From: Bacteroidaceae bacterium
GTDB taxonomy: Bacteria > Bacteroidota > Bacteroidia > Bacteroidales > Bacteroidaceae
Length of the DNA: 64,000 nucleotides
Assembly: GCA_017466065.1 (NCBI GenBank)
Contig: JAFTUV010000025.1
Coordinates: 62,001 to 126,000, forward strand
Direction of reading: 5' to 3'
Shown here: positions 1 to 8,561 of the stretch, piece after piece
Layout: the number at the start of each line of letters is the position of its first letter
Numbering within the stretch: the first letter of the stretch is position 1
Notes under the pieces: model-generated
What the model saw: the letters and a program-made list of their open reading frames with translations, nothing else
The model's database searches: none
Told to the model about the DNA's origin: nothing
Translations under genes and position numbers: made by a program

Positions 1-1
1 G

Positions 2-739
2 GTGGATATTATCGATGAATTGCGTAATATATATATCGAGAAAAAGAGACGTCCCGATATTTCGCCGGCTGCACAGCGCGAGGCCGACAAGGCGATACAC
101 ACAACTTCGTTGTTGTACAACAGATATGTAAAAGAGTTTATAGAGAAGAATATCTCCAATCCTGTCTCGGTGTATATTCTTGTGAATAATTACAGTGCTT
201 TGCTGCCCGAGGCCGGCCTCGACATTATCTCACGTATGCCGGCAGAAGTGCAGTGTGACCCTTCTGTGTCGGCAGTGGCTGCAATATACCGTAATATGAT
301 GTATAGTGCAGTGGGTAACCGTTTTATAGATGTTGAGCTTTTAAATATCGAGGGCAAGGCGGTATCTCTCTCGCAATATGCAGGAAAGGGAACTCCGCTG
401 CTTCTCTCCTTTTGGTCGTCGAGTGTGGCATCGAGCCTTGGCGACCAGAAACAGCTTTCCGCTCTTGCTGCAGAATATGACAATAGGCTTTCTCTTGTAA
501 GTGTATCTATCGACAGCTCGCATCAAAAATGGAGTGATACCGTTTTGCATAATGAACTTTCCGGTATTCAATTGGCCGACCTTAAAGGGTGGAACAGTGC
601 GGCCGTTATATTATATGGTGTAGATCTTCTTCCTTACTATATCCTTCTCGATTCAAATGGTACAATTTTAATGCGTACGCCGAGTCTGCAGGCTGTGAAC
701 GAAAAAGTGCAACTTCTGAATCTTAAAACTTATAAATAA
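2..739 (+). CDS. TlpA/AhpC-like thioredoxin-fold protein lacking CxxC (5' partial)
   Basis: The reading frame is open at the left edge, so the N-terminus (probably a signal peptide and a DUF4369-type domain) is missing and the first codon seen is not a trustworthy start. The visible part has a helical region of about 100 residues followed by a thioredoxin fold: a VGNRFIDVELLNIEGK lead-in strand, an LLLSFW strand, a VSVSIDSS strand and the cis-proline loop LLPYYILLD. Where active TlpA-like proteins have WCxxC, this one reads FWSSSVASS, so both redox cysteines are absent. The family reduces cell-envelope disulfides; this member is probably redox-inactive, a structural or binding protein. It converges with the aldehyde dehydrogenase across a palindromic terminator. 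Confidence 0.75.
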   Translation: MDIIDELRNIYIEKKRRPDISPAAQREADKAIHTTSLLYNRYVKEFIEKNISNPVSVYILVNNYSALLPEAGLDIISRMPAEVQCDPSVSAVAAIYRNMMYSAVGNRFIDVELLNIEGKAVSLSQYAGKGTPLLLSFWSSSVASSLGDQKQLSALAAEYDNRLSLVSVSIDSSHQKWSDTVLHNELSGIQLADLKGWNSAAVILYGVDLLPYYILLDSNGTILMRTPSLQAVNEKVQLLNLKTYK

Positions 740-879
740 ATATTACCTTAGCAAGGTTAAGACAGAATAGCTGTTGGTGACGAAGTTAAACCGTATGCTG
801 CGCAGGAACGTCGGGAACAGTGGGAAAATTTGTGGCAGTAACCAAACTTGAGAATCTCATTTATTACAGCCTTATAATA

Positions 880-915
880 ATCGTTCACACTGATGCATGC
901 ATCAGTGTGAACGAT
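880..915. terminator. Bidirectional terminator, perfect palindrome
   Basis: A perfect 36-base palindrome (half-site ATCGTTCACACTGATGCA) lies between the convergent thioredoxin-fold gene and the aldehyde dehydrogenase gene. The position fits a shared terminator. Flanking T-tracts are weak. Confidence 0.7.
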
Positions 916-946
916 TATATTTATACAGGGATGCTCTTTTGCGTTG

Positions 947-2320
947 TTATAATATCTTTTTTACCAAGGCAAACATCTTGTATGGCATATATCGAAAGGG
1001 GAGGTCGAGCCGGGTGGGTGTTGTGACAACCGATTTACGGTGTGAGAACGACAGGTAGCTGTCGTATCCATGATATTGCCCCATTCCCGAGTTTCCAACA
1101 CCTCCAAATGGGATATTCTCATTTGCGATGTGCATTATTGTGTCGTTTATGCATGCTCCTCCCGAGGGAATTCGCTCCACTAATTTATGTCCGCGTTTGC
1201 TGTTGCCGAAGTAATACAATGCCAAGGGCTTTTCTCGTTCTTTTACAAAGGAGATGAATTCTTCCTCGTTCTCGAATGTCATCATTGGCAATATCGGGCC
1301 GAAAATCTCCTCTTGCATCACCGGCTTGTCGGGTAACACATTGTCCAATAATGTGGGTTCAATGAAACGTTCGGCCGCAATGGTGCGGCCACCGTAAACA
1401 ATATTGCCGTCGTTCAGATACGACGATACACGTTTGAATGCAGCGTCGTTCACCATACGTACAAAATGTTTGCTTTTAACTGTATCTTTGCCATGAAGTC
1501 GCTCTATCTCTTTTCCGAAGGCGGCAACAAATGCATCTTTTTTTGACGAATGTATAAGCAGATAATCGGGAGCAATGCAGGTCTGTCCGGCATTAAGTGT
1601 TTTTCCCCATGCTATACGTCGTGCAGCAATATCAATATCTGCCTCTTTGTCGATGATGCATGGGCTCTTGCCACCAAGTTCAAGCACTACGGGCGTAAGA
1701 TGCTTTGCGGCTGCCTCCATCACTTTACGGCCGAGTGCCGGGCTGCCGGTGAAGAAGATTATATCGAAACGCTCGTTCAAAAGTTCTTTGTTCACATCGC
1801 GATTACCTGTTACTACAGCTACATATTGCTCGTCGAAATATTCGCCAATCATTTTTTCGATTACAGCCGAAACAGAAGGTACGTATGGCGAGGGTTTCAA
1901 AATTGCTGTGCATCCTGCCGAGATTGCTCCCACAAGTGGATTAAGCAACAGCTGTACAGGATAATTCCATGGCGATATTATCAGTGAGTTACCAAGTGGT
2001 TCCGTTATTACACAACTGCGCGATGGCATCATCTTGAGCGGTGTGTTGTGCTTGCTTGGCTTCATCCACTCCTTGAGGTTGCAAAGGTGGTTCTTTATTT
2101 CTCCTCCAACTATGCTCAACTCGGTAAGGATGGCCTCTTGCTGCGATTTGTGCAGGTCGGTCCACAAAGCATCGCACAACTGTGTTTCATATTTGCACAG
2201 TGCATTTTGCAGGCGCTTAAGCTGTTCGCGACGGAATTTATAGTCAAGTGTTGCTCCTGTTGCAAAATAACGGCGTTGCGCATTTATGACACTCTTAATC
2301 TTCTCGGTGGGTGTATTCAT
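947..2320 (-). CDS. NAD(P)-dependent aldehyde dehydrogenase, ALDH3-like
   Basis: Cytoplasmic enzyme oxidising an aldehyde to the carboxylic acid with NAD(P). At 457 residues it has the shorter length typical of the ALDH3 (fatty/aromatic aldehyde) group rather than the ~490 of other classes. Visible signatures: PWNYP at about 117-121, the Rossmann loop FFTGSPALG at 189-197, general base Glu214 in LELGGKSP, and nucleophile Cys248 in NAGQTCIAPDY. It starts 9 bases after the stop of the upstream SDR gene on the same strand, so the two are very likely co-transcribed and could carry out alcohol to aldehyde to acid steps in series. The substrate cannot be told from sequence; fatty aldehydes are an inference from the ALDH3 resemblance. 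Confidence 0.88.
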   Translation of the reverse strand: MNTPTEKIKSVINAQRRYFATGATLDYKFRREQLKRLQNALCKYETQLCDALWTDLHKSQQEAILTELSIVGGEIKNHLCNLKEWMKPSKHNTPLKMMPSRSCVITEPLGNSLIISPWNYPVQLLLNPLVGAISAGCTAILKPSPYVPSVSAVIEKMIGEYFDEQYVAVVTGNRDVNKELLNERFDIIFFTGSPALGRKVMEAAAKHLTPVVLELGGKSPCIIDKEADIDIAARRIAWGKTLNAGQTCIAPDYLLIHSSKKDAFVAAFGKEIERLHGKDTVKSKHFVRMVNDAAFKRVSSYLNDGNIVYGGRTIAAERFIEPTLLDNVLPDKPVMQEEIFGPILPMMTFENEEEFISFVKEREKPLALYYFGNSKRGHKLVERIPSGGACINDTIMHIANENIPFGGVGNSGMGQYHGYDSYLSFSHRKSVVTTPTRLDLPFRYMPYKMFALVKKIL

Positions 2321-2329
2321 CTTTTTATG

Positions 2330-3139
2330 TTATTTTCTTCCTGTAAAATTATCCATTGCATGGAATATTCCTACCACTTCGCCAAAGATAAAATCAAAAA
2401 TCGAGGTTGGCAATATCGCTTGGCAAAAACGTATGAAATGGTAGCCGAAAGGTATTCCTTTGAAATTACGATTCTTCTCAATAGCCTTTATAATCTTTTT
2501 TGCAGTGGGTTCGGGCTTCAATATTGGAAAGATGCGCGATTGCACTCCGTCGAACATTCCGGTGTTGATGAAGTAGGGGGCAATTGTCGTGAACCGCACT
2601 TTACTCTTTGCCTGCTTCAGCTCTATTCTCACCGAATCGCTCCAGCCAATCACAGCCCACTTGCTTGCTGCATATACCGACATTTTGGGATTTGACAACA
2701 TGCCGCCGGCCGATGCTATGTTGCAGATATGTCCATGATTGCGTTCAATCATCTCGGGCAACATTTGCGATGCAACCAACATAGGAGCTGTGGCATTGAT
2801 ATTCATTGTACGCTCAATCTCTGATGTCTTAAGCCTGTCGAAGGTTTTGTTGCTTGTAACAATTCCTGCGTTGTTTATTAGAATATCTATATTTCCGCAC
2901 TCATTCTTTGTCAGTGCGTATGCCTCACTGACGGCAGTATAGTCCGATACATCTACTTTGTATCCTTTTACTTTACCAAATGTCTTGAATTCGTCAATGG
3001 TAGCATTGATGTTTACTTCGTTTATATCCCATATAACCAAGCATCTTGCTCCTTTTTCGAGCGCTATGCGGCCCATGATGCGGCCGATACCCGATGCACC
3101 GCCTGTAATAAGCACGCAGCTATTTTTAATTTTTGTCAT
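2330..3139 (-). CDS. Short-chain dehydrogenase/reductase (SDR)
   Basis: Classical SDR of 269 residues: the nucleotide-binding motif TGGASGIG at 12-19, NNAG at 89-92, and catalytic Ser143, Tyr156 and Lys160 (YAASK). An Asp38 after the second strand (IWDIN) favours NAD(H) over NADP(H) by the general rule for the family. The C-terminal ~60 residues are more hydrophobic (FIRFCQAILPTSIFDFIFG), as in membrane-associated SDRs acting on lipophilic alcohols such as the retinol dehydrogenase-like group. It is the first gene of a two-gene unit with the aldehyde dehydrogenase. A TATCTTTG -7 box lies at 3189-3196 without a clear -33 element. Confidence 0.88.
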   Translation of the reverse strand: MTKIKNSCVLITGGASGIGRIMGRIALEKGARCLVIWDINEVNINATIDEFKTFGKVKGYKVDVSDYTAVSEAYALTKNECGNIDILINNAGIVTSNKTFDRLKTSEIERTMNINATAPMLVASQMLPEMIERNHGHICNIASAGGMLSNPKMSVYAASKWAVIGWSDSVRIELKQAKSKVRFTTIAPYFINTGMFDGVQSRIFPILKPEPTAKKIIKAIEKNRNFKGIPFGYHFIRFCQAILPTSIFDFIFGEVVGIFHAMDNFTGRK

Positions 3140-3282
3140 AATCTGTTGTATTTATTGTGTAATATGTCTAATATGCCTTTTTGCACTGCAAAGATAGTGT
3201 AAAAAAGACTAAAAAGAGAGCTTTATCCTACTCATTTTATATCTGTTTGTGCAAAAATTGAACAAAACTATGTTGCTTATTT

Positions 3283-4605
3283 CTATTTTGTGGTTCTAAA
3301 CGGCAGTCCGGTGATGTGTTCAGGTGGAAAATTGCCCTCTAACAAGCCGCTAATTATTGTATCGCGCGAGGAGGTCGATTGAAAAGGATAAAGTTCGAAT
3401 ACAGGCATAACCGATGCAAAATGCTCCATTATACCCGATTGTATACTCTCGTACTCCTGCCAATCTGTGGTTTTTGTGAAACAGTAGAACTGCAATGGCA
3501 ATCCTGTGTCGGTGGGTGTCATGGTGCGTACCATTATAAGCATATCCTTGCGGATGTGAGGATGTCGCCGCAGATAGAACTCTGCATAAGCTCTGAAGAG
3601 CCCGGCATTTGTTTCTACATTGCCATCTACCGGCTCCGAGGGGTTGCCGATGTTGCCGCTTGCTTTCTCCTTCTCCTTTGTTATTATGTAGTTGCACAGT
3701 TCGTTGTCGAACTTTTTCATGCGTTCCAGAAACCTTCTGCTGCATGGCTGTATGTTGTCTATCTTCAGAGTGAACCCGCGTGAAATGCGCCGCCCGCCAC
3801 TTTCGCTCATTCCACGCCAATTAATGAAACTTTCGTTTATAAGCGAATAGGGTGGAATGGTTGCTATGGTGTTGTCGAAATTGCGTACCTTTACAATTGT
3901 CAGTGAAATATCGGTTACCGTTCCGTTTATGGCTGTCCCGGGTATCTCTATCCAATCTCCCAACCTGACCATGTCATTCTCGAGTAGCAGGAAGCCACCC
4001 ACAAATCCCATTATGCTATCTTTTGTTATAAGCATAAGCACTGCGGCAAAGGCACCTAAACCGCCAATAAGGTATAATGGCGATCTGTTTGTGAGTATCG
4101 ATAATACAATTATAGCAGTTATTATGTATACTATTATTTTGCTTATCTGCAGCAGGCCTTTTATTGGGCGGTTGTGATATTTGCTTTTTGTGAAGGCCAT
4201 CTCGGCAACGATGTTAAGCAATACAATAACAGCTCTCACTATAGATACTATAAGATATATCCACACAAGATTTTCCAAATAGCGAAGCAGCACCCCTTTG
4301 TTTTCGAAGGCAATAGGCAGCAGCATGTTTATTATTATAGGAGGAATGATGTGTGTCAGTCGTCGAAGGGCATTATGCTTCAATATTTTATCGAGAAACG
4401 AGTACTCCTTGTGTTGTAAGATGTGCCGGGCAAAGAAGTACGAGATACGATAAACTATTTCGGCGATAAGGAATGCGGTTGCAAGGATTATCAACGGGTA
4501 TATTATTATATCGTATCTGTTGAGAATATCTATGGGGATACCGGTTTTTGCCAACAGCCCCTTTATACCGTTAAGGCTCTCTTCGGTGAAATTTTCTCTA
4601 TTCAT
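3283..4605 (-). CDS. MscS-family mechanosensitive channel, YbdG-like
   Basis: Inner-membrane channel of 440 residues. The N-terminal half holds about five hydrophobic segments (for example IIIYPLIILATAFLIAEIVY near 34-53). The last one, a Gly/Ala-rich helix (YLIGGLGAFAAVLMLITKDS, about 175-195), is the pore-lining helix of the MscS fold, followed by the beta domain with LGDWIEIPG and an alpha/beta C-terminal domain. The family releases solutes on hypo-osmotic shock. Length and the extended C-terminal region are closer to the YbdG/MscM branch than to MscS itself (about 290 residues). Single gene; its start is shared with a divergent intergenic region leading to the thioesterase gene. Confidence 0.87.
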   Translation of the reverse strand: MNRENFTEESLNGIKGLLAKTGIPIDILNRYDIIIYPLIILATAFLIAEIVYRISYFFARHILQHKEYSFLDKILKHNALRRLTHIIPPIIINMLLPIAFENKGVLLRYLENLVWIYLIVSIVRAVIVLLNIVAEMAFTKSKYHNRPIKGLLQISKIIVYIITAIIVLSILTNRSPLYLIGGLGAFAAVLMLITKDSIMGFVGGFLLLENDMVRLGDWIEIPGTAINGTVTDISLTIVKVRNFDNTIATIPPYSLINESFINWRGMSESGGRRISRGFTLKIDNIQPCSRRFLERMKKFDNELCNYIITKEKEKASGNIGNPSEPVDGNVETNAGLFRAYAEFYLRRHPHIRKDMLIMVRTMTPTDTGLPLQFYCFTKTTDWQEYESIQSGIMEHFASVMPVFELYPFQSTSSRDTIISGLLEGNFPPEHITGLPFRTTK

Positions 4606-4804
4606 TTAGAAGTTGTTTGAATTTATTTCAAATATTATCTCTTATAACAGAAACTGTAGTTTTGTTGTTTTTTTATTTAAACAACATGTATAAGGGCATT
4701 GTTTACCTTTTTTTGCTTAAATTTGTACGCTTTGTTTGCGAAAACAGGTTGTGCAAATATTTACCGGTTTGTTTGCTTTGTTTTTGCACTGTAAAAATAG
4801 TATT

Positions 4805-5176
4805 ATGCTAAAAGAAGGATTATCACACACTGTAGAGAGAAGCGTGACCATCGAGAATTGTGCCCTCTCTTTGGGGTCGGGCGATTTGCCTGTCTTTGCT
4901 ACTCCCGCAATGGTTGCACTTATGGAGAATGCAGCAATGTTGGCTGTTGCACAGGCTTTGCCCGATGGAGCTACCACTGTGGGCGGTGAAATAAATGTTC
5001 AGCATCTTAAACCATCCGTTCCGGGTGCTGTAGTGTCGGCTACGGCTACACTTGTGGGTGTAGATGGGCGAAAGCTCACATTCGAGGTGACTGCCAGCGA
5101 CGGAGAGGTGCTGATAGGGCGCGGCAATCATCTGCGTTTTATTGTCGACAAGCAACGTTTCATGGAAAAGTTATAG
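4805..5176 (+). CDS. FlK-like acyl-CoA thioesterase
   Basis: Single hot-dog domain, 123 residues from the ATG at 4805. A longer open frame begins at 4736 but its first 23 residues are not family-like, so the inner ATG is preferred. The Thr/Glu/His set of the fluoroacetyl-CoA thioesterase (FlK) group is visible: Thr in FATPAM, Glu in LMENAA and His in NVQHLKP, with the typical TVGGEINVQHLKPSVPG core. FlK-like proteins hydrolyse small acyl-CoA esters. In gut anaerobes a housekeeping role clearing unwanted acyl-CoAs is more likely than fluoroacetate resistance, but that is inference. A TAAATTTG box at 4718-4725 may be its -7 element. Confidence 0.85.
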   Translation: MLKEGLSHTVERSVTIENCALSLGSGDLPVFATPAMVALMENAAMLAVAQALPDGATTVGGEINVQHLKPSVPGAVVSATATLVGVDGRKLTFEVTASDGEVLIGRGNHLRFIVDKQRFMEKL

Positions 5177-5193
5177 TTGTTGAATATAAAAAA

Positions 5194-5300
5194 CCGCACC
5201 CAAGGGGAGTGAGTGCAGTTTTCTTTCAGGTAAACGCTTTTACCTGTTCGGGCATCGACTTTCTCAAGCGGATGCTACGATAAAATCTATTACTATGAAA
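5194..5300 (-). ncRNA. Candidate structured small RNA with intrinsic terminator
   Basis: Three hairpins in a row lie between the thioesterase gene and the gdhA terminator. Read on the minus strand: a GCATC/GATGC stem capped by CTT-GAGA-AAG (a GNRA tetraloop, with a G-U pair where the plus strand has an A-C mismatch); CAGGTAAAAGCGTTTACCTG; and a GC-rich stem (ACTGCACTC with GGGTGCGGT, two G-U pairs) followed at once by six T. The G-U pairs and the T-tract form only on the minus strand, which suggests an RNA transcribed that way rather than merely a terminator of the plus-strand gene. No convincing promoter was found and the family is not recognised. The GC-rich hairpin may also terminate the thioesterase transcript. 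Confidence 0.4.
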
Positions 5301-5390
5301 AACACATCTATATAACGCTTTTTGTTGTTCGTTTGTTTGTACATTAACAAATCATAACATTTAAGATCTGTTTTCATTAGCAGTATTGGT

Positions 5391-5433
5391 AATAACAAAA
5401 AAGCATCACCCATGGGTGATGCTTTTTGTTATT
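5391..5433. terminator. gdhA terminator
   Basis: Near-perfect inverted repeat (AATAACAAAAAGCATCACCC and its complement around AT) just past the gdhA stop, giving a T-rich tail on the minus strand. Confidence 0.75.
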
Positions 5434-5449
5434 AATGTATCTTTATCTG

Positions 5450-6784
5450 TTATACGACTCCTTGTGCCATCATTGCTTTTGCAACCTTAAGAAACCCGGC
5501 AATGTTTGCACCCTTCACATAATCGATGTAACCATCTTCTCTTGTACCGTATTTAACACATGCATTGTGGATGTTATGCATAATCTCGTGTAACTTTTCA
5601 TCTACTTTTGCACTGCTCCAGTTAAGTTTGTATGAGTTCTGCGACATCTCGAGGCCCGAAACCGATACACCGCCGGCGTTTGACGCCTTTCCGGGTGCAT
5701 ACAATATTCTTGCTTCCTGGAATACATGGATAGCTTCGGGTGTCGAAGGCATGTTGGCACCTTCCGATACGGCTATAACACCATTCTCTATCAACATTCT
5801 TGCATGCTCGCCGTTAATTTCGTTCTGTGTGGCCGAGGGTAGTGCAATGTCGGCTTTTTCGCCCCAAGGTTTGGCGCCTGCAACATATTTGCAACCATAT
5901 TTGTCGGCATACTCCTTGATGCGTCCGCGACGAATATTTTTCAACTCCATGATGAAGTCGAGCTTTTCGCGGTCGATGCCGTCCGGGTCGTATATGTAAC
6001 CGTCCGAGTCGCTCATTGTATAAACCTTGCCGCCAAGCTGAATAACTTTCTCAACTGTGTATTGTGCCACGTTGCCCGAGCCTGAAACAAGGCAGGTCAT
6101 GCCCTTAATATCCATGCCACGTGTCTTAAGCATCTCGCGCAGGAAGTAAATGTTGCCATAGCCGGTAGCCTCGGGACGTATAAGTGAACCGCCAAACTCC
6201 AAGCCTTTGCCTGTGAATACTCCGTTGAACTCACGTGTAAGCTTCTTATACATGCCGAACATATAGCCGACCTCACGACCACCTACACCGATGTCACCTG
6301 CGGGTACGTCCATCTCGGGGCCGATGTGACGCCACAACTCGGTGATGAATGCTTGGCAGAAACGCATTACTTCTGCATCGCTTTTACCTTTTGGGTCGAA
6401 GTCGGAACCTCCTTTTGCACCGCCCATAGGCAATGTGGTGAGGGAGTTCTTGAAGGTTTGCTCGAATGCAAGGTATTTAAGGATTCCTACGTTTACCGAG
6501 GGGTGGAAACGAATACCACCCTTGTAGGGGCCTATGGCGTTGTTGTGTTGTACACGATATCCGGTGTTCACCTGAACATTTCCTTTGTCGTCGGTCCATG
6601 TAACGCGGAATGTAAAAATTCTATCGGGGATACAAAGACGCTCAATAAGGTTGCTCGCCTCGAATTCGGGGTGTTTGTTATATTCTCCTTCGATAGAGTG
6701 CAATACCTCTTCAACAGCCTGAAAATACTCGGGCTCGTTGGGAAATCTTTTCTTCAGGTTCTCTAATGTAGTTTCAACTTTCAT
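5450..6784 (-). CDS. gdhA: NADP-type glutamate dehydrogenase
   Basis: Hexameric cytoplasmic enzyme interconverting 2-oxoglutarate plus ammonia and glutamate, the main ammonia assimilation route in Bacteroidales. The 444 residues match the family's usual ~445. Motifs: substrate-binding GPYKGGIRFHP (86-96), catalytic Lys124 in MGGAKGGSDFDP, and the nucleotide-binding GSGNVAQY of the second domain. Alignment-level features fit the small bacterial GDH class. It is monocistronic, with its own terminator and a roughly 310-base AT-rich upstream region containing a TATTTTTG box (6887-6894, minus). Confidence 0.95.
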   Translation of the reverse strand: MKVETTLENLKKRFPNEPEYFQAVEEVLHSIEGEYNKHPEFEASNLIERLCIPDRIFTFRVTWTDDKGNVQVNTGYRVQHNNAIGPYKGGIRFHPSVNVGILKYLAFEQTFKNSLTTLPMGGAKGGSDFDPKGKSDAEVMRFCQAFITELWRHIGPEMDVPAGDIGVGGREVGYMFGMYKKLTREFNGVFTGKGLEFGGSLIRPEATGYGNIYFLREMLKTRGMDIKGMTCLVSGSGNVAQYTVEKVIQLGGKVYTMSDSDGYIYDPDGIDREKLDFIMELKNIRRGRIKEYADKYGCKYVAGAKPWGEKADIALPSATQNEINGEHARMLIENGVIAVSEGANMPSTPEAIHVFQEARILYAPGKASNAGGVSVSGLEMSQNSYKLNWSSAKVDEKLHEIMHNIHNACVKYGTREDGYIDYVKGANIAGFLKVAKAMMAQGVV

Positions 6785-7098
6785 TTGTTATTTCTTTTTA
6801 ATTATTTGTATTCTTTTTGATGGAGAAAAGTTGGTTTTACTGATAAATAAATGCCATTTTCTCTTCTTTTGTTTTAAAACCGATTGCAAAAATAATGTTT
6901 TTTGTATACAAAATGAAAAAATGACTGATTTTTTTTGAAAAAAGATGAAAAATGTTTTGTTTACGTATTAAAATGCAACTTTTTTACGTTAAGAGTTGCT
7001 TTTATCGGGATTTTTGTCTTTTGTTTTTGCCGATAGGAATTAATTGTTATCTTCGCAAAAAAATAGTATTAACAGCTTCTAAATTCCATCTGAATCAA
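6785..7098. other. Divergent intergenic region, gdhA / AmgK-RapZ
   Basis: AT-rich spacer between divergent genes. It contains a TATTTTTG -7-like box for gdhA at 6887-6894 (minus) and a TTTG/TATCTTCG promoter for the downstream operon at 7026-7055 (plus). The frame in 6952-7098 is open but falls within the promoter region, so it is not taken as coding. Nothing else is recognised. Confidence 0.6.
7026..7055 (+). promoter_or_regulatory. Promoter of the AmgK-RapZ operon
   Basis: TTTG (7026-7029) and TATCTTCG (7048-7055) separated by 18 bases, close to the Bacteroidetes primary sigma consensus (TTTG, 19-21 bases, TAnnTTTG). Transcription would start near 7062, about 37 bases before the ATG at 7099, supporting that start over 6952. 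Confidence 0.55.
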
Positions 7099-8535
7099 AT
7101 GAACAGTGTTCTTGCCGGATTATTTTACGAGGCGACAGGTGTGCAGTGTACCGATTTTGTGCGATTGACAGGCGATGGCTCGAACCGCAGTTATTACAGA
7201 ATGACGGCGGGTAACATCGCCATGATTGGTGCTGTGGGTACCTCGGTTGAAGAGAACAGGGCATTCCTTGCGCTTGCAGGGAAATTCCTCGGGTGTGGTT
7301 TGAATGCGCCTCGTGTGTATGCGGTTTCGGCTGATGAACTTTGTTACATTATGCAGGATTTGGGCGATACAACACTCTTTATGTTAATGAAGGACTCGCG
7401 CGAGGGGGGCAGTTTTTCCTCGAAAGATGTAGATGCTTTGTGTCGTGTTATGCAGCTGTTACCCGATATACAGTATAAAATTGCCGATGGATGGGATTTC
7501 TCGCAGTGCTATCCTGTTTCCGATTTCAACAGTCGGTCGGTATTTTGGGATTTGAACTACTTTAAGTATTGTTTTCTTAAGGGTGCGGGTATTGATTTTG
7601 ATGAGCAACTTTTGGAAAATGAGTTCGAGCTGCTTGCTTCACAGTTACTCGAAGAGTCTGATAATACCTTCCTTTATCGCGATTTTCAGTCGCGTAATGT
7701 CATGTGGCACGATGGCGAGCCATATTTCATTGATTTTCAGGGAGGGCGCCGTGGTCCGATATATTACGATGTTGCTTCGTTTGTGGGGCAGGCTCGGGCA
7801 AGATATACGCCCGAGGTCGTTGAACGTATGCTTAAGTCGTACATTGCTTCGCTGTCGAGATATCGCAATGTGGATGAAAAGGAATTTATGCAAAAGCTTG
7901 ACCTCTTCAGAATTTTCCGCCTGTTGCAGAATTTGGGTACTTATGGATACAGGGGATTGTTCGAGCGTAAGAAAACATTTGTCGAGAGTATTCCTGCGGC
8001 CTTGATGCAGTTAAACGATTTACTATGCAGGGTACAGGATTTTCCCTATCTGGCAAGGGTGGTGGGCGAAACAGCTCGTTTACCACGCTTTGTGAAGGTC
8101 GAGGAGAAGGAACTTACGGTAGATGTCATAAGTTTCTCCTACAAGCGTGGTATTCCCGAGGATTATTCGGGCAACGGTGGCGGCTTTGTCTTCGATTGCA
8201 GGGCTATACACAATCCCGGACGCTACGAACCGTATAAGAAACTTACAGGGATGGATGAACCTGTAAAACATTTTTTGGAGACAGAGAGCGATATTCATGC
8301 TTTTCTGCAGAATGCATATTCGCTAGTCGATAACATGGTGTCGGTGTATATTGAGCGTGGTTTTACCCATATTCAGGTCTGCTGCGGTTGTACAGGTGGC
8401 AGGCACCGTTCGGTTTACAGTGCCGAGCATATAGCCCGGCATATAGCCGACAAGTATGCTGTGTGTGTGCGTGTGAACCATTCGATGCTTAATGTATCAT
8501 ATACGTTGGAAAGAAAGAAAAGTGATAATAAATAA
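7099..8535 (+). CDS. AmgK-like anomeric sugar kinase fused to RapZ C-terminal domain
   Basis: 478 residues from the ATG at 7099, because the promoter lies inside the longer frame. Residues ~1-330 form an aminoglycoside-phosphotransferase-type kinase: GDGSNRSYYR glycine loop, catalytic loop YRDFQSRNVMW and metal-binding IDFQGGRRGP. This pattern is that of AmgK, which phosphorylates C1 of MurNAc/GlcNAc. The C-terminal ~130 residues match the RapZ C-terminal domain: SFSYKRGIP, FVFDCRAIHNPG and CGCTGGRHRSVYSAEHIA. In E. coli that domain binds GlcN-6-P and the small RNAs GlmY/GlmZ; RapZ's own N-terminal P-loop domain is absent here. A MurU-like gene lies two genes downstream, so salvage of MurNAc to UDP-MurNAc is the likely role, with the RapZ domain as a possible amino-sugar sensor (inference). 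Confidence 0.85.
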   Translation: MNSVLAGLFYEATGVQCTDFVRLTGDGSNRSYYRMTAGNIAMIGAVGTSVEENRAFLALAGKFLGCGLNAPRVYAVSADELCYIMQDLGDTTLFMLMKDSREGGSFSSKDVDALCRVMQLLPDIQYKIADGWDFSQCYPVSDFNSRSVFWDLNYFKYCFLKGAGIDFDEQLLENEFELLASQLLEESDNTFLYRDFQSRNVMWHDGEPYFIDFQGGRRGPIYYDVASFVGQARARYTPEVVERMLKSYIASLSRYRNVDEKEFMQKLDLFRIFRLLQNLGTYGYRGLFERKKTFVESIPAALMQLNDLLCRVQDFPYLARVVGETARLPRFVKVEEKELTVDVISFSYKRGIPEDYSGNGGGFVFDCRAIHNPGRYEPYKKLTGMDEPVKHFLETESDIHAFLQNAYSLVDNMVSVYIERGFTHIQVCCGCTGGRHRSVYSAEHIARHIADKYAVCVRVNHSMLNVSYTLERKKSDNK

Positions 8536-8561
8536 GTTTAACAAATTAGTTTGACAAAATT

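Noticed and set aside
6952..7098. Longer N-terminus for the AmgK-RapZ protein
   Set aside because: The promoter lies inside this stretch and the residues are not family-like.
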